Shown: positions 7,074 to 14,352, counted from the first letter of the stretch. The stretch: 32,838 bases of DNA from Paraferrimonas sp. SM1919 (GCF_010993985.1 NZ_WINH01000033.1:1-32838), one strand, 5' to 3'. Numbers and translations are program-made. Notes: generated by a model from the letters alone, not told the origin.

Positions 7074-7466
7074 TTAAGCTACGTAGCAGATAACTTCGCC
7101 GCCTAGACCCGCTTTACGGGCAGCACGGTCGGTCATCACGCCTTTTGAAGTAGAAACAATTGCGATACCTAGACCAGCCATCACCTTTGGTAACTCATCT
7201 TTCTTTTTGTAGATGCGTAGACCAGGGCGAGATACACGCTGGATAGTTTCAACAACTGGTTTGCCTTGGAAGTACTTAAGAGTAACTTCTAACTCAGGCT
7301 TGGCTTCGCCGGTCACATTGTAATCTGCAACGTAACCTTCTTCTTTAAGTACCTTAGCAACAGATACCTTAACTTTTGAAGAAGGCATAGCTACTGATAC
7401 TTTGCTAGCAGCTTGGCCGTTACGAATACGCGTTAGCATATCCGCAATAGGATCTTGCATGCTCAT
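7074..7466 (-). CDS. rpsH: 30S ribosomal protein S8 (uS8)
   Basis: Primary 16S rRNA-binding protein (helix 21 region) and, in E. coli, the autogenous repressor of the spc operon, acting at the rplE start. The 130 residues start MSMQDPIADMLTRIRNGQAA. The C-terminal domain has the RNA-contacting STSKGVMTDRAARKAGLGGE. It lies 24 bp after rpsN and 13 bp before rplF. A matching candidate S8 target is present at 8305-8362, so the circuit is probably conserved. Confidence 0.99.
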   Translation of the reverse strand: MSMQDPIADMLTRIRNGQAASKVSVAMPSSKVKVSVAKVLKEEGYVADYNVTGEAKPELEVTLKYFQGKPVVETIQRVSRPGLRIYKKKDELPKVMAGLGIAIVSTSKGVMTDRAARKAGLGGEVICYVA

Positions 7467-7490
7467 AATTGGCTTACTCCCGTAACAGTA

Positions 7491-7796
7491 TTACCAGCTG
7501 GCTTTTTTAAGGCCAGGAACTTCACCACGCATAGCTGCTTCACGTAATTTAATACGGCTAAGGCCGAATTTACGCAGAACGCCATGTGGACGACCAGTTT
7601 GATTACAGCGGTTGCGCTGACGCGAACGGCTTGAATCACGTGGAAGGGTCTGCAGTTTTTGAACTGCTTCCCAACGGTCTTCGTCCGAGGTGCTTGGGCT
7701 AGCAATAATTGCCTTAAGAGCAGCTCGTTTCTCAGCATACTGAGCGACAAGCTTTGCACGTTTAGCTTCACGTGCCTTCATAGAATTCTTTGCCAT
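7491..7796 (-). CDS. rpsN: 30S ribosomal protein S14 (uS14), zinc-free long form
   Basis: Head protein of the small subunit. The 101 residues match the long proteobacterial form that lacks the two CxxC zinc motifs. The only cysteine is in NRCNQTGRPHGVLRKFGLSR (about 62-81), the conserved core. The N-terminal part is a long basic helix region (MKAREAKRAKLVAQYAEKRA). It lies 11 bp after rplE and 24 bp before rpsH. Another reading frame across it on the same strand (7463-7771) has no family resemblance. Confidence 0.98.
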   Translation of the reverse strand: MAKNSMKAREAKRAKLVAQYAEKRAALKAIIASPSTSDEDRWEAVQKLQTLPRDSSRSRQRNRCNQTGRPHGVLRKFGLSRIKLREAAMRGEVPGLKKASW

Positions 7797-7807
7797 TACG
7801 CTTACCC

Positions 7808-8347
7808 TTATTTCTTAAATGGGAAGTTGAATGCGTTCAACAACGCGCGACCTTCTTCATCAGTAGATGCAGTAGTAGTGATAGTAATATCCATACCACG
7901 GATCTTATCGATTTTATCATAATCGATTTCTGGGAAGATAATTTGCTCACGCACGCCCATGCTGTAGTTACCACGACCATCGAAAGACTTCGGGTTTAAA
8001 CCACGGAAGTCACGAATACGTGGAATAGAAATAGAGATAAAACGCTCTAAGAATTCCCACATACGCTCGCCGCGTAGTGTAACTTTACAACCAATAGGGT
8101 AGCCATCACGGATTTTAAAGCCTGCAACTGATTTGCGTGCTTTAGTGATGATAGGCTTTTGACCAGCGATAGCAGTCATATCAGCAACAGAGTGCTCCAT
8201 AACTTTCTTATCTGCAACGGCCTCGCCAACACCCATGTTCAGGGTGATTTTTTCAACCCGAGGGACTTGCATGACACTGGTATACCCAAATTGCTCCATT
8301 AGAGCAGGTACTACAGTCTCTTTGTAATTATCATGCAGTTTCGCCAT
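7808..8347 (-). CDS. rplE: 50S ribosomal protein L5 (uL5)
   Basis: Binds 5S rRNA and contacts P-site tRNA and S13 across the subunit interface. Its 179 residues equal E. coli. Motifs: SVMQVPRVEKITLNMGVGEA (24-43), AGQKPIITKARKSVAGFKIR, and RIRDFRGLNPKSFDGRGNYS. The ATG is preceded by TTGGAGTTATACG. Codons 1-10 and 25-41 are nearly identical in nucleotides to E. coli as I recall it, including CTG and CGG choices that look atypical for this window. The first block is the expected S8 target. Confidence 0.99.
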   Translation of the reverse strand: MAKLHDNYKETVVPALMEQFGYTSVMQVPRVEKITLNMGVGEAVADKKVMEHSVADMTAIAGQKPIITKARKSVAGFKIRDGYPIGCKVTLRGERMWEFLERFISISIPRIRDFRGLNPKSFDGRGNYSMGVREQIIFPEIDYDKIDKIRGMDITITTTASTDEEGRALLNAFNFPFKK

Positions 8348-8362
8348 CGTATAACTCCAATA
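8305..8362 (-). promoter_or_regulatory. Candidate S8 autogenous repression site at the rplE start
   Basis: In E. coli S8 binds the spc mRNA around the rplE start, mimicking its 16S site, and represses rplE and downstream genes. Here the gap before rplE and its first codons read TTGGAGTTATACGATG and GCGAAACTGCATGATAA, then TTACAAAGA. The coding part differs from my memory of E. coli at only about three positions and keeps GCG and CTG codons. The fold itself was not computed. Confidence 0.6.
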
Positions 8363-8677
8363 TTACTTAACGAGTTCACCATTCGACTTGAAGAAACGAA
8401 CTTTTACGCCGTCTTCAATTCGAAAACCTACGCGATCAGCTTTGCCAGTGGCAGAGTTGAATAGTGCTAGGTTTGATGCTTGAATTGGTGCTTCCTTCTC
8501 AACGATGCCACCTTGAACGCCTAACTGTGGGTTTGGCTTCTGGTGTTTCTTGATTAGGTTTACACCCTCTACGATCATCTTTCCATTAGATAAAACAGAA
8601 GCAACCTTACCGCGTTTGCCTTTGTCTTTACCTGCTAGAACGATTACTTCGTCTTCACGTTTAATTTTCGCTGCCAT
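8363..8677 (-). CDS. rplX: 50S ribosomal protein L24 (uL24)
   Basis: Early-binding large-subunit assembly initiator near the peptide exit tunnel. The 104 residues match E. coli. A KOW motif lies near the N-terminus (REDEVIVLAGKDKGKRGKVA, about 7-26), followed by VNLIKKHQKPNPQLGVQGGI. It lies 10 bp after rplN and 15 bp before rplE; in E. coli it is upstream of the S8 target and is repressed by retro-regulation. Confidence 0.99.
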   Translation of the reverse strand: MAAKIKREDEVIVLAGKDKGKRGKVASVLSNGKMIVEGVNLIKKHQKPNPQLGVQGGIVEKEAPIQASNLALFNSATGKADRVGFRIEDGVKVRFFKSNGELVK

Positions 8678-8687
8678 TATTAGCTCC

Positions 8688-9056
8688 TTACAGCACTTCA
8701 GGTGCTAGGGACACGATCTTCATGAATTGCTCAGAACGCAACTCGCGAGTCACTGGCCCGAAGATACGAGTACCAATTGGCTGCAGGTTAGCGTTCAAAA
8801 GAACTGCCGCATTTCGATCGAAGCGAATAACAGAACCGTCTGAACGACGAACGCCTTTCTTAGTACGGACTACCACCGCGTTATATACATCACCTTTCTT
8901 CACTTTACCGCGAGGAATAGATTCTTTAACAGAAACCTTAATGATGTCGCCGATTCCGGCATAACGTCGATGAGAGCCACCCAAGACCTTAATACATTGT
9001 ACGCTGCGAGCGCCGCTGTTATCAGCAACGTCCATCGTAGTTTGCATTTGGATCAT
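8688..9056 (-). CDS. rplN: 50S ribosomal protein L14 (uL14)
   Basis: Interface protein near L19 that forms an intersubunit bridge with 16S helix 14; it is also the docking site of the silencing factor RsfS. I place the start at 9056 (MIQMQTTMDVADNSGA), giving 122 residues (E. coli 123). The open frame extends 42 nt upstream into the leader, without homology. CCGGAGCACATAAA precedes the ATG. Motifs: DNSGARSVQCIKVLGGSHRR and RTKKGVRRSDGSVIRFD. First gene of the spc operon, with its own promoter at 9149-9157. Confidence 0.97.
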   Translation of the reverse strand: MIQMQTTMDVADNSGARSVQCIKVLGGSHRRYAGIGDIIKVSVKESIPRGKVKKGDVYNAVVVRTKKGVRRSDGSVIRFDRNAAVLLNANLQPIGTRIFGPVTRELRSEQFMKIVSLAPEVL

Positions 9057-9141
9057 TTTATGTGCTCCGGTATCGTTACTACACATTAACCAACACACTA
9101 TTATGTTGGTCGATTACATTTTAGTGCTAATCACCAAAATG
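9057..9141 (-). promoter_or_regulatory. spc operon leader with two hairpins
   Basis: The leader before rplN contains a 10-bp stem with one G-U pair (9117-9126 with 9132-9141, loop 5) and a 7-bp stem (9089-9095 with 9104-9110, loop 8). The ribosome binding site CGGAG follows. Neither hairpin has a T-run, so they are probably structural rather than terminators. I recognise no known protein-binding motif. Confidence 0.5.
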
Positions 9142-9148
9142 GGGGCGC

Positions 9149-9175
9149 AGTATAACACCCTATTTTGGAAATAAC
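9149..9175 (-). promoter_or_regulatory. spc operon promoter
   Basis: Minus-strand -10 TATACT (9149-9154) preceded by TGT, an extended -10, and followed by the GC-rich discriminator GCGCCCCC. The -35 is poor (GTTATT at a 16-bp spacing). The E. coli spc promoter likewise ends in TATAATGCCGCGCCC as I recall. The -10 lies inside an inverted repeat, CCAAAAT with ATTTTGG (9162-9168 and 9134-9140). Confidence 0.75.
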
Positions 9176-9180
9176 TAGCC

Positions 9181-9210
9181 AAAAAATAAGCGGCTCTGTG
9201 AGCCGCTTAT
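9181..9210 (-). terminator. Intrinsic terminator of the S10 operon (after rpsQ)
   Basis: On the minus strand an 11-bp stem (ATAAGCGGCTC with GAGCCGCTTAT; 9200-9210 with 9186-9196) with loop ACA is followed by a T-run, 25 bp after the rpsQ stop. It separates the S10 operon from the spc promoter about 30 bp further on. Confidence 0.9.
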
Positions 9211-9235
9211 CATAGTTCTAAATTTAGCCTAAAAA

Positions 9236-9484
9236 TTAAGCTTTTTCTAGAACTTCTACCACTGCCCAAGACTTAGTCTTAGATACTGGACGAGTTTCGC
9301 GAATGCTCACTAGATCGCCAGCTTTACACTGGTTGGTTTCATCATGTACTGCTAACTTGGTAGTACGAGTCATGAATTTACCGTAGATCGGGTGCTTCAC
9401 TTTACGTACAACAGCAACAGTAATTGATTTATCCATCTTGTCGCTAACAACACGACCTTGTAATGTACGGATTTTATCGCTCAT
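9236..9484 (-). CDS. rpsQ: 30S ribosomal protein S17 (uS17)
   Basis: Primary-binding small-subunit protein of the OB-fold class that organises the 5' domain of 16S rRNA. It has 82 residues (E. coli 84). Motifs: LQGRVVSDKMDKSITVAVVR (8-27) and HPIYGKFMTRTTKLAVHDE. The start overlaps the rpmC stop by one base (TAATG), suggesting translational coupling. Last gene of the S10 operon; a strong terminator follows. Confidence 0.99.
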   Translation of the reverse strand: MSDKIRTLQGRVVSDKMDKSITVAVVRKVKHPIYGKFMTRTTKLAVHDETNQCKAGDLVSIRETRPVSKTKSWAVVEVLEKA

Positions 9485-9675
9485 TACGCACCTGCCTTAG
9501 CATTGATGATGGTCTTAACACGCGCAATATTGCGACGCACTTTTCTCAGTTCGCTTGATTGAGTTAACTGACCTGTCGCATGTTGCATGCGTAGGTTGAA
9601 CTGCTCACGTAGTAAGTTAAGTAGTTCAGCGTTTAACTCTTCAACGCTTTTATCTTTAAGTTCGCTAGCTTTCAT
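9484..9675 (-). CDS. rpmC: 50S ribosomal protein L29 (uL29)
   Basis: Small helical protein at the peptide exit tunnel, next to L23, contributing to docking of trigger factor and SRP. The chosen ATG at 9675 gives 63 residues (E. coli 63), starting MKASELKDKSVEELNAELLN. It overlaps the rplP stop by one base (TGATG). A GTG one codon upstream is also in frame but gives a spurious extra residue. It also overlaps the rpsQ start by one base, so rplP-rpmC-rpsQ form a tightly coupled trio. Confidence 0.97.
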   Translation of the reverse strand: MKASELKDKSVEELNAELLNLLREQFNLRMQHATGQLTQSSELRKVRRNIARVKTIINAKAGA

Positions 9676-10085
9676 CACATCACCGTTTTAGTAACAAACG
9701 TGGTTTTAAGCGGAAGCTTAGCAGCTGCTAAAGTGAAAGCTTCACGCGCTAACTGTTCTGGAACACCAGCCATTTCGTACAGGACTTTGCCTGGTTGGAT
9801 TTGGCATACCCAGTATTCAACGTTACCTTTACCTTTACCCATACGCACTTCTAGAGGCTTATTGGTAATTGGCTTATCAGGGAAAATTCGGATCCAAATT
9901 TTACCCTGACGCTTAACGTGACGAGTCATAGCACGACGAGCAGCCTCAATCTGGCGAGCAGTAATGCGACCACGCTCAGTAGCTTTTAGGCCGAATTCGC
10001 CAAAGCTTACTGATTGACCGCTCGCTAAACCACGGTTGCGGCCTTTAAACATTTTACGAAATTTCATTCGTTTAGGTTGCAACAT
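9675..10085 (-). CDS. rplP: 50S ribosomal protein L16 (uL16)
   Basis: Late-assembly protein at the base of the central protuberance that helps position A-site tRNA. The 136 residues equal E. coli. Motifs: MLQPKRMKFRKMFKGRNRGL, ITARQIEAARRAMTRHVKRQ, FPDKPITNKPLEVRMGKGKG. The Arg in RMGKGKG corresponds to the residue hydroxylated by RoxA/YcfD in E. coli. The gene is 11 bp after rpsC and its TGA overlaps the rpmC ATG. Confidence 0.99.
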   Translation of the reverse strand: MLQPKRMKFRKMFKGRNRGLASGQSVSFGEFGLKATERGRITARQIEAARRAMTRHVKRQGKIWIRIFPDKPITNKPLEVRMGKGKGNVEYWVCQIQPGKVLYEMAGVPEQLAREAFTLAAAKLPLKTTFVTKTVM

Positions 10086-10096
10086 GACGGGCTCTC

Positions 10097-10786
10097 CTAT
10101 TTACCGCGAGGCTTACGCTTCTGCTGCTTTGGAGCTTCTTCAGGCTGTTGAGGTAGTAAACCACCTAAAACTTCACCTTTGAAGATCCAAACTTTAACGC
10201 CGATCACACCATAAGTGGTGTTAGCGCGAGCAGTAGAGTAGTCGATGTCTGCACGTAGAGTGTGTAGAGGTACGCGACCTTCACGGTACCACTCAGAACG
10301 TGCGATGTCAGCGCCACCTAGACGGCCACTAACTTCAACTTTAATACCTTTAGCACCTAGACGCATTGCGTTTTGTACTGCACGCTTCATAGCGCGACGG
10401 AACATAACACGGCGTTCTAGCTGTGACGCGATGCTGTCTGCAACTAGTTTAGCATCAAGCTCTGGCTTACGTACTTCAGCGATATTGATTTGCGCTGCTA
10501 CGCCAGTTAGCTTAGCGATTTTTAGACGTAGTTTTTCAACGTCTTCACCTTTCTTACCGATAACCACGCCTGGACGTGCAGTGTGAATGGTGATGCGAAT
10601 GCTCTTAGCTGGACGCTCGATAACAATTTTTGAAACGCTCGCACTTTCTAGTTCCTTAGTAAGGAACTGGCGAACTTCCCAATCGCTATTCAGGTTATCT
10701 GAATAGTCCTTGTCGGCGTACCAGGTAGAGATCCAAGGCTTGGTAATGCCTAAGCGAATACCATTAGGATGTACTTTTTGTCCCAT
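10097..10786 (-). CDS. rpsC: 30S ribosomal protein S3 (uS3)
   Basis: Forms the mRNA entry pore with S4 and S5 and has helicase-like activity. It has 229 residues (E. coli 233). The N-terminus MGQKVHPNGIRLGITKPWIS is diagnostic. A KH domain (about 40-107) contains the GxxG-type loop in PGVVIGKKGEDVEKLR. The C-terminal domain shows SGRLGGADIARSEWYREGRV and GVIGVKVWIFKGE, ending in a Lys/Arg-rich tail. It lies 11 bp from both rplV and rplP. Confidence 0.99.
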   Translation of the reverse strand: MGQKVHPNGIRLGITKPWISTWYADKDYSDNLNSDWEVRQFLTKELESASVSKIVIERPAKSIRITIHTARPGVVIGKKGEDVEKLRLKIAKLTGVAAQINIAEVRKPELDAKLVADSIASQLERRVMFRRAMKRAVQNAMRLGAKGIKVEVSGRLGGADIARSEWYREGRVPLHTLRADIDYSTARANTTYGVIGVKVWIFKGEVLGGLLPQQPEEAPKQQKRKPRGK

Positions 10787-10797
10787 TGCTTAATCTC

Positions 10798-11130
10798 CTA
10801 GCGATCTGATACAACCACAGTGATGTGGCTGGTACGCTTGATGATACGGTCAGCACGGCCTTTAGCGCGTGGCATGATGCGTTTCATAGTTGGACCTGCA
10901 TCAACGAATACAGTTGAAACTTTCAACTCGTCAATGTCCATACCTTCATTGTGCTCTGCGTTAGCGATAGCTGCATCTAGAACTTTCTTCATGATGCCTG
11001 CAGCTTTTTGTGAGCTGAAAGCAAGAATTTCTAGAGCGCGAGCAACAGGTAGTCCACGGATTTGGTCAGCTACTAGACGTGCCTTTTGAGGCGACGTACG
11101 AGCGAAACGATGTTTTGATAACACTTCCAT
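10798..11130 (-). CDS. rplV: 50S ribosomal protein L22 (uL22)
   Basis: Its extended beta-hairpin lines the peptide exit tunnel, where deletions cause macrolide resistance in the family. The 110 residues match E. coli. Motifs: KHRFARTSPQKARLVADQIR (6-25), IANAEHNEGMDIDELKV, and the tip region AGPTMKRIMPRAKGRADRII, which is intact with no tunnel-tip deletion. It lies 14 bp after rpsS and 11 bp before rpsC. Confidence 0.99.
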   Translation of the reverse strand: MEVLSKHRFARTSPQKARLVADQIRGLPVARALEILAFSSQKAAGIMKKVLDAAIANAEHNEGMDIDELKVSTVFVDAGPTMKRIMPRAKGRADRIIKRTSHITVVVSDR

Positions 11131-11144
11131 CTTACACTCCTAGA

Positions 11145-11423
11145 TTAACGCTTCTTCGCTTTCTTATCCGCAGCATGACCGCGGTAAGTGCGAGTTGGGG
11201 CGAATTCGCCTAGCTTGTGACCGATCATTTCGTCAGTTACGAAAACTGGAACGTGCTGACGACCATTATGGACAGCTAAGGTTAGACCAATCATATCTGG
11301 AATGATCATAGAACGACGAGACCAAGTTTTAATTGGCTTCTTATCGTTGTTTTCCAAAGCTGACTCTACCTTCTTCAAGAGGTGTAGGTCAATGAAAGGA
11401 CCTTTCTTGAGAGAACGTGGCAT
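11145..11423 (-). CDS. rpsS: 30S ribosomal protein S19 (uS19)
   Basis: Head protein that contacts A-site tRNA and, with S13, the large subunit. The 92 residues match E. coli. Seen motifs: MPRSLKKGPFIDLHLLKKVE, WSRRSMIIPDMIGLTLAVHN and MIGHKLGEFAPTRTYRGHAA. It lies 11 bp after rplB and 14 bp before rplV. Ordinary. Confidence 0.99.
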   Translation of the reverse strand: MPRSLKKGPFIDLHLLKKVESALENNDKKPIKTWSRRSMIIPDMIGLTLAVHNGRQHVPVFVTDEMIGHKLGEFAPTRTYRGHAADKKAKKR

Positions 11424-11434
11424 GATGAATCCTC

Positions 11435-12262
11435 TTATTTCTTGTTACGACGACGTACAATGTACTGGTCAGTACGCTTGTTCTTACGGGTTTTGTAACC
11501 CTTAGTTGGGGTACCCCAAGGTGACACCGGGTGACGACCACCAGACGTACGACCTTCACCACCACCGTGTGGGTGATCTACCGGGTTCATAGCAACACCA
11601 CGAACTGTCGGACGAATACCACGCCAACGGGTTGCACCAGCTTTACCTAATTGGCGAAGCATGTGCTCAGCGTTACCAACTTCACCGATGGTCGCACGAC
11701 CTTCAGAAAGTACTTTACGCATTTCGCCAGAGCGAAGACGTAGAGTTACATATGCGCCATCACGAGCAATGATCTGTACGTAAGCACCAGCAGAACGAGC
11801 AATTTGACCGCCCTTACCTGGTTTAAGCTCTACGTTGTGTACAACAGAACCTACTGGGATGTTGCGCATTGGTAATGCGTTACCAACTTTAATGTCAGCA
11901 TCTTGACCAGAGCGAATCACGTCACCAGCAACTAAACCTTTAGGTGCTAGGATGTAACGGCGCTCACCGTCTTTGTAAAGTACTAGTGCGATGTTCGCGC
12001 TACGGTTTGGATCATATTCCAAACGCTCAACTTTACCTTCGATACCGTCTTTATTACGTTTGAAGTCAATAATACGGTAGTGTTGCTTGTGACCACCACC
12101 AATATGACGTGTAGTAATACGACCAGCGTTGTTACGACCACCTGTCTTAGACTTTTTGTCTAAAAGGGCCGCAAATGGCTTACCTTTATGCAGGTCCGCG
12201 TTAACCACTTTAACTACGTGGCGGCGACCCGGAGAGGTAGGCTTACACTTAACAATAGCCAT
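11435..12262 (-). CDS. rplB: 50S ribosomal protein L2 (uL2)
   Basis: One of the largest and most conserved ribosomal proteins, needed for subunit association and the peptidyl transferase centre. It has 275 residues (E. coli 273). The N-terminal OB-like domain shows KTGGRNNAGRITTRHIGGGH. The C-terminal region contains AMNPVDHPHGGGEGRTSGGR (about 224-243), holding the conserved His of the HPHGGG loop. It lies 18 bp after rplW and 11 bp before rpsS. Confidence 0.99.
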   Translation of the reverse strand: MAIVKCKPTSPGRRHVVKVVNADLHKGKPFAALLDKKSKTGGRNNAGRITTRHIGGGHKQHYRIIDFKRNKDGIEGKVERLEYDPNRSANIALVLYKDGERRYILAPKGLVAGDVIRSGQDADIKVGNALPMRNIPVGSVVHNVELKPGKGGQIARSAGAYVQIIARDGAYVTLRLRSGEMRKVLSEGRATIGEVGNAEHMLRQLGKAGATRWRGIRPTVRGVAMNPVDHPHGGGEGRTSGGRHPVSPWGTPTKGYKTRKNKRTDQYIVRRRNKK

Positions 12263-12280
12263 GTGTTATCTCCTTCCTGC

Positions 12281-12583
12281 TTATTCTGCGTTGCCGACGA
12301 AGTCTAGCTCCGCGCCATCTGCTAAAGTAACGTAAGCTTTTTTCCAGTCACTACGACGACCGAAACGAGCACCTGTACGCTTAGTTTTACCTTTAGCTAC
12401 TAGGGTGCGAACCGCTTTTACTTCAACTTCAAATAGTTTCTCAACTGCTTTTTTGATTTCCAGCTTAGTGGCATCAACAGCAACTTTAAGAACTACAGTA
12501 TTTGTATTCTCAGCAGCAATCGTGCTCTTTTCAGAGATGTGCGGAGCTAAGATTACTTTTAGTAAACGCTCTTCACGGATCAT
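12281..12583 (-). CDS. rplW: 50S ribosomal protein L23 (uL23)
   Basis: Main docking site at the exit tunnel for trigger factor and SRP. The 100 residues match E. coli. Motifs: IREERLLKVILAPHISEKST at the start and RTLVAKGKTKRTGARFGRRS, the long loop that reaches into the tunnel, followed by WKKAYVTL. The ATG overlaps the rplD TGA (ATGA), so the two are likely coupled. rplB follows after 18 bp. Confidence 0.98.
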   Translation of the reverse strand: MIREERLLKVILAPHISEKSTIAAENTNTVVLKVAVDATKLEIKKAVEKLFEVEVKAVRTLVAKGKTKRTGARFGRRSDWKKAYVTLADGAELDFVGNAE

Positions 12584-13185
12584 GCTAACATCTCCTCAAT
12601 TTGCTTAACTGCATCCGCAGTTACAAGCACTTTGTCGAACGCGATTAGGCTAACTGGATCAATACCGTTAACGTCACGAACGTCTACCTTATAAAGGTTA
12701 CGTGCTGCTAAGAATAAGTTTTCGTCAACTTCTGGAGTTACGATTAAAACGTCGTTTAATTCGAACTCTTTTAGTTTAGCAACTAATTCTTTAGTCTTTG
12801 GAGCTTCAATACCGAACTTCTCAACAACGATTAGACGATCTTGACGTACTAGCTCAGAGAAAATACTTTTCAATGCACCGCGGTACATCTTCTTGTTGAT
12901 CTTCTGGCTGTGGTCTTGAGTCTTAGCTGCGAAAGTAACACCACCGCTGCGCCATAGAGGGCTACGGATTGTACCTGCACGAGCACGACCAGTACCTTTT
13001 TGTTTCCAAGGCTTCTTGCCGCCACCTGACACTTCAGAGCGAGTCTTTTGAGCACGCGTGCCTTGACGAGCGTTGGCAGCGAATGCTACAACTACTTGGT
13101 GCACGAGAGCTTCGTTAAAATCGCGACCAAAGGTAGTTTCGGAAACTTCAAGAGCGCTTTGCGCGTCTTTCAATACCAATTCCAT
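12580..13185 (-). CDS. rplD: 50S ribosomal protein L4 (uL4)
   Basis: Large-subunit assembly protein whose loop lines the exit tunnel. In E. coli it also represses the S10 operon, both at transcription (NusA-dependent attenuation) and at translation. The 201 residues match E. coli. The tunnel loop GGGKKPWKQKGTGRARAGTI (about 54-73) is intact, followed by RSPLWRSGGVTF. It lies 14 bp after rplC and overlaps rplW by 4 bp. A leader able to respond to L4 is visible before rpsJ. Confidence 0.99.
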   Translation of the reverse strand: MELVLKDAQSALEVSETTFGRDFNEALVHQVVVAFAANARQGTRAQKTRSEVSGGGKKPWKQKGTGRARAGTIRSPLWRSGGVTFAAKTQDHSQKINKKMYRGALKSIFSELVRQDRLIVVEKFGIEAPKTKELVAKLKEFELNDVLIVTPEVDENLFLAARNLYKVDVRDVNGIDPVSLIAFDKVLVTADAVKQIEEMLA

Positions 13186-13199
13186 TACTATCTCCCGGA

Positions 13200-13838
13200 T
13201 TACGCTTTAACGGCGGGTTTAACAATCAGGTTTCCACCGACTGCACCTGGTACCGCACCTTTGATTAATAGCAAGTTACGCTCAGCGTCTACGCGAACTA
13301 GTTCAAGTGATTGAACCGTTACACGCTCGTCGCCCATGTGACCAGCCATTTTCTTACCTTTGAATACACGGCCTGGGGTTTGGTTTTGACCAATAGAACC
13401 CGGGGCACGGTGTGACAAAGAGTTACCGTGTGTTGCGTCTTGGGTAGAGAAGTTCCAGCGCTTAACTGCACCTTGGAAACCTTTACCTTTTGAACGGCCA
13501 ACCACATCTACTTTTTTAACATCATTAAAGATGTCAACTTTAAATTCTGCACCAACTTCAACGTCTGCGCCTTCTTCAGCGTCAAGACGGAATTCCCACA
13601 GACCACGACCGGCTTCAACGCCAGCTTTAGCAAAGTGACCTGCTTCAGCTTTATTTACGCGGCTTGCTTTCTTGGTGCCAGTAGTAATTTGAATTGAACG
13701 GTAACCGTCAGTTTCTAGGCTTTTAACCTGAGTAACTTTGTTAGGCTCAACTTCTACTACTGTGACAGGGATAGAAACACCATCTTCAGTGAAGATGCGA
13801 GTCATACCCACTTTACGACCTACTAGACCGATAGTCAT
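13200..13838 (-). CDS. rplC: 50S ribosomal protein L3 (uL3)
   Basis: Assembly-initiator protein whose extension approaches the peptidyl transferase centre. It has 212 residues (E. coli 209). It begins MTIGLVGRKVGMTRIFTEDG. The central extension has GNSLSHRAPGSIGQNQTPGR, with the Gln of the GQNQ motif that PrmB methylates in E. coli, then VFKGKKMAGHMGDERVTVQ. It lies 27 bp after rpsJ and 14 bp before rplD. Confidence 0.99.
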   Translation of the reverse strand: MTIGLVGRKVGMTRIFTEDGVSIPVTVVEVEPNKVTQVKSLETDGYRSIQITTGTKKASRVNKAEAGHFAKAGVEAGRGLWEFRLDAEEGADVEVGAEFKVDIFNDVKKVDVVGRSKGKGFQGAVKRWNFSTQDATHGNSLSHRAPGSIGQNQTPGRVFKGKKMAGHMGDERVTVQSLELVRVDAERNLLLIKGAVPGAVGGNLIVKPAVKA

Positions 13839-13865
13839 TTCATAAACCTCTTTCGATTCAGATCT

Positions 13866-14177
13866 CTAGCCCAGGCTGATCTGGACATCAACACCAGCTG
13901 CAAGATCTAAACGCATTAGTGCGTCAACAGTCTTGTCAGTTGGCTCCACAATATCAACTAAACGCTTGTGAGTACGGATTTCGTACTGATCACGTGCGTC
14001 TTTATTCACGTGTGGAGAGATCAAAACGGTAAAGCGCTCTTTGCGAGTAGGTAGTGGAATTGGACCACGTACCTGAGCACCAGTGCGCTTAGCAGTTTCA
14101 ACGATTTCCGCTGTTGACTGATCGATCAGACGATGATCGAACGCCTTTAAGCGGATACGGATTCTTTGGTTCTGCAT
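13866..14177 (-). CDS. rpsJ: 30S ribosomal protein S10 (uS10/NusE)
   Basis: Head protein that, with NusB, also binds boxA RNA in antitermination complexes and contacts NusG to couple transcription and translation. The 103 residues match E. coli. Motifs: RIRIRLKAFDHRLIDQSTAE (5-24) and GPIPLPTRKERFTVLISPHV. First gene of the S10 operon, with a 5' leader of about 170 nt. Both partners, nusG and an rrn boxA, are in this same window. Confidence 0.99.
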   Translation of the reverse strand: MQNQRIRIRLKAFDHRLIDQSTAEIVETAKRTGAQVRGPIPLPTRKERFTVLISPHVNKDARDQYEIRTHKRLVDIVEPTDKTVDALMRLDLAAGVDVQISLG

Positions 14178-14346
14178 TGACCAGAGCTCCCAAATTTAGA
14201 CATACAAAAAACCGCCCTATACTTTCCCTAATATCAGAAAGATAGAGTGATTACTTTTCCCATTCGACTCCAAATCGGAATCGCTGTCTTGTAACCAGAC
14301 AATTGCTGATTACATATCTATTCTCTGCTGTCGTTACGATAGCGAG
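14178..14346 (-). promoter_or_regulatory. S10 operon leader with L4-type attenuator hairpin
   Basis: The transcribed leader is about 170 nt, the length known for E. coli. Near its end a hairpin (CTATCTTTC with GAAAGTATAG; 14237-14245 with 14217-14226, one bulge, 10-nt loop) is followed by GGGCGG and six T. This is the shape of the E. coli HE hairpin, where L4 and NusA stimulate termination. A second small hairpin (TGTCT with AGACA, 14285-14301) lies upstream. L4 control is inferred from position and shape. Confidence 0.7.
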
Positions 14347-14352
14347 ATGTGC

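Noticed and set aside
7463..7771. 102-codon minus-strand open frame overlapping rpsN in another frame
   Set aside because: Overlaps the complete rpsN gene and resembles nothing; a frame shadow.
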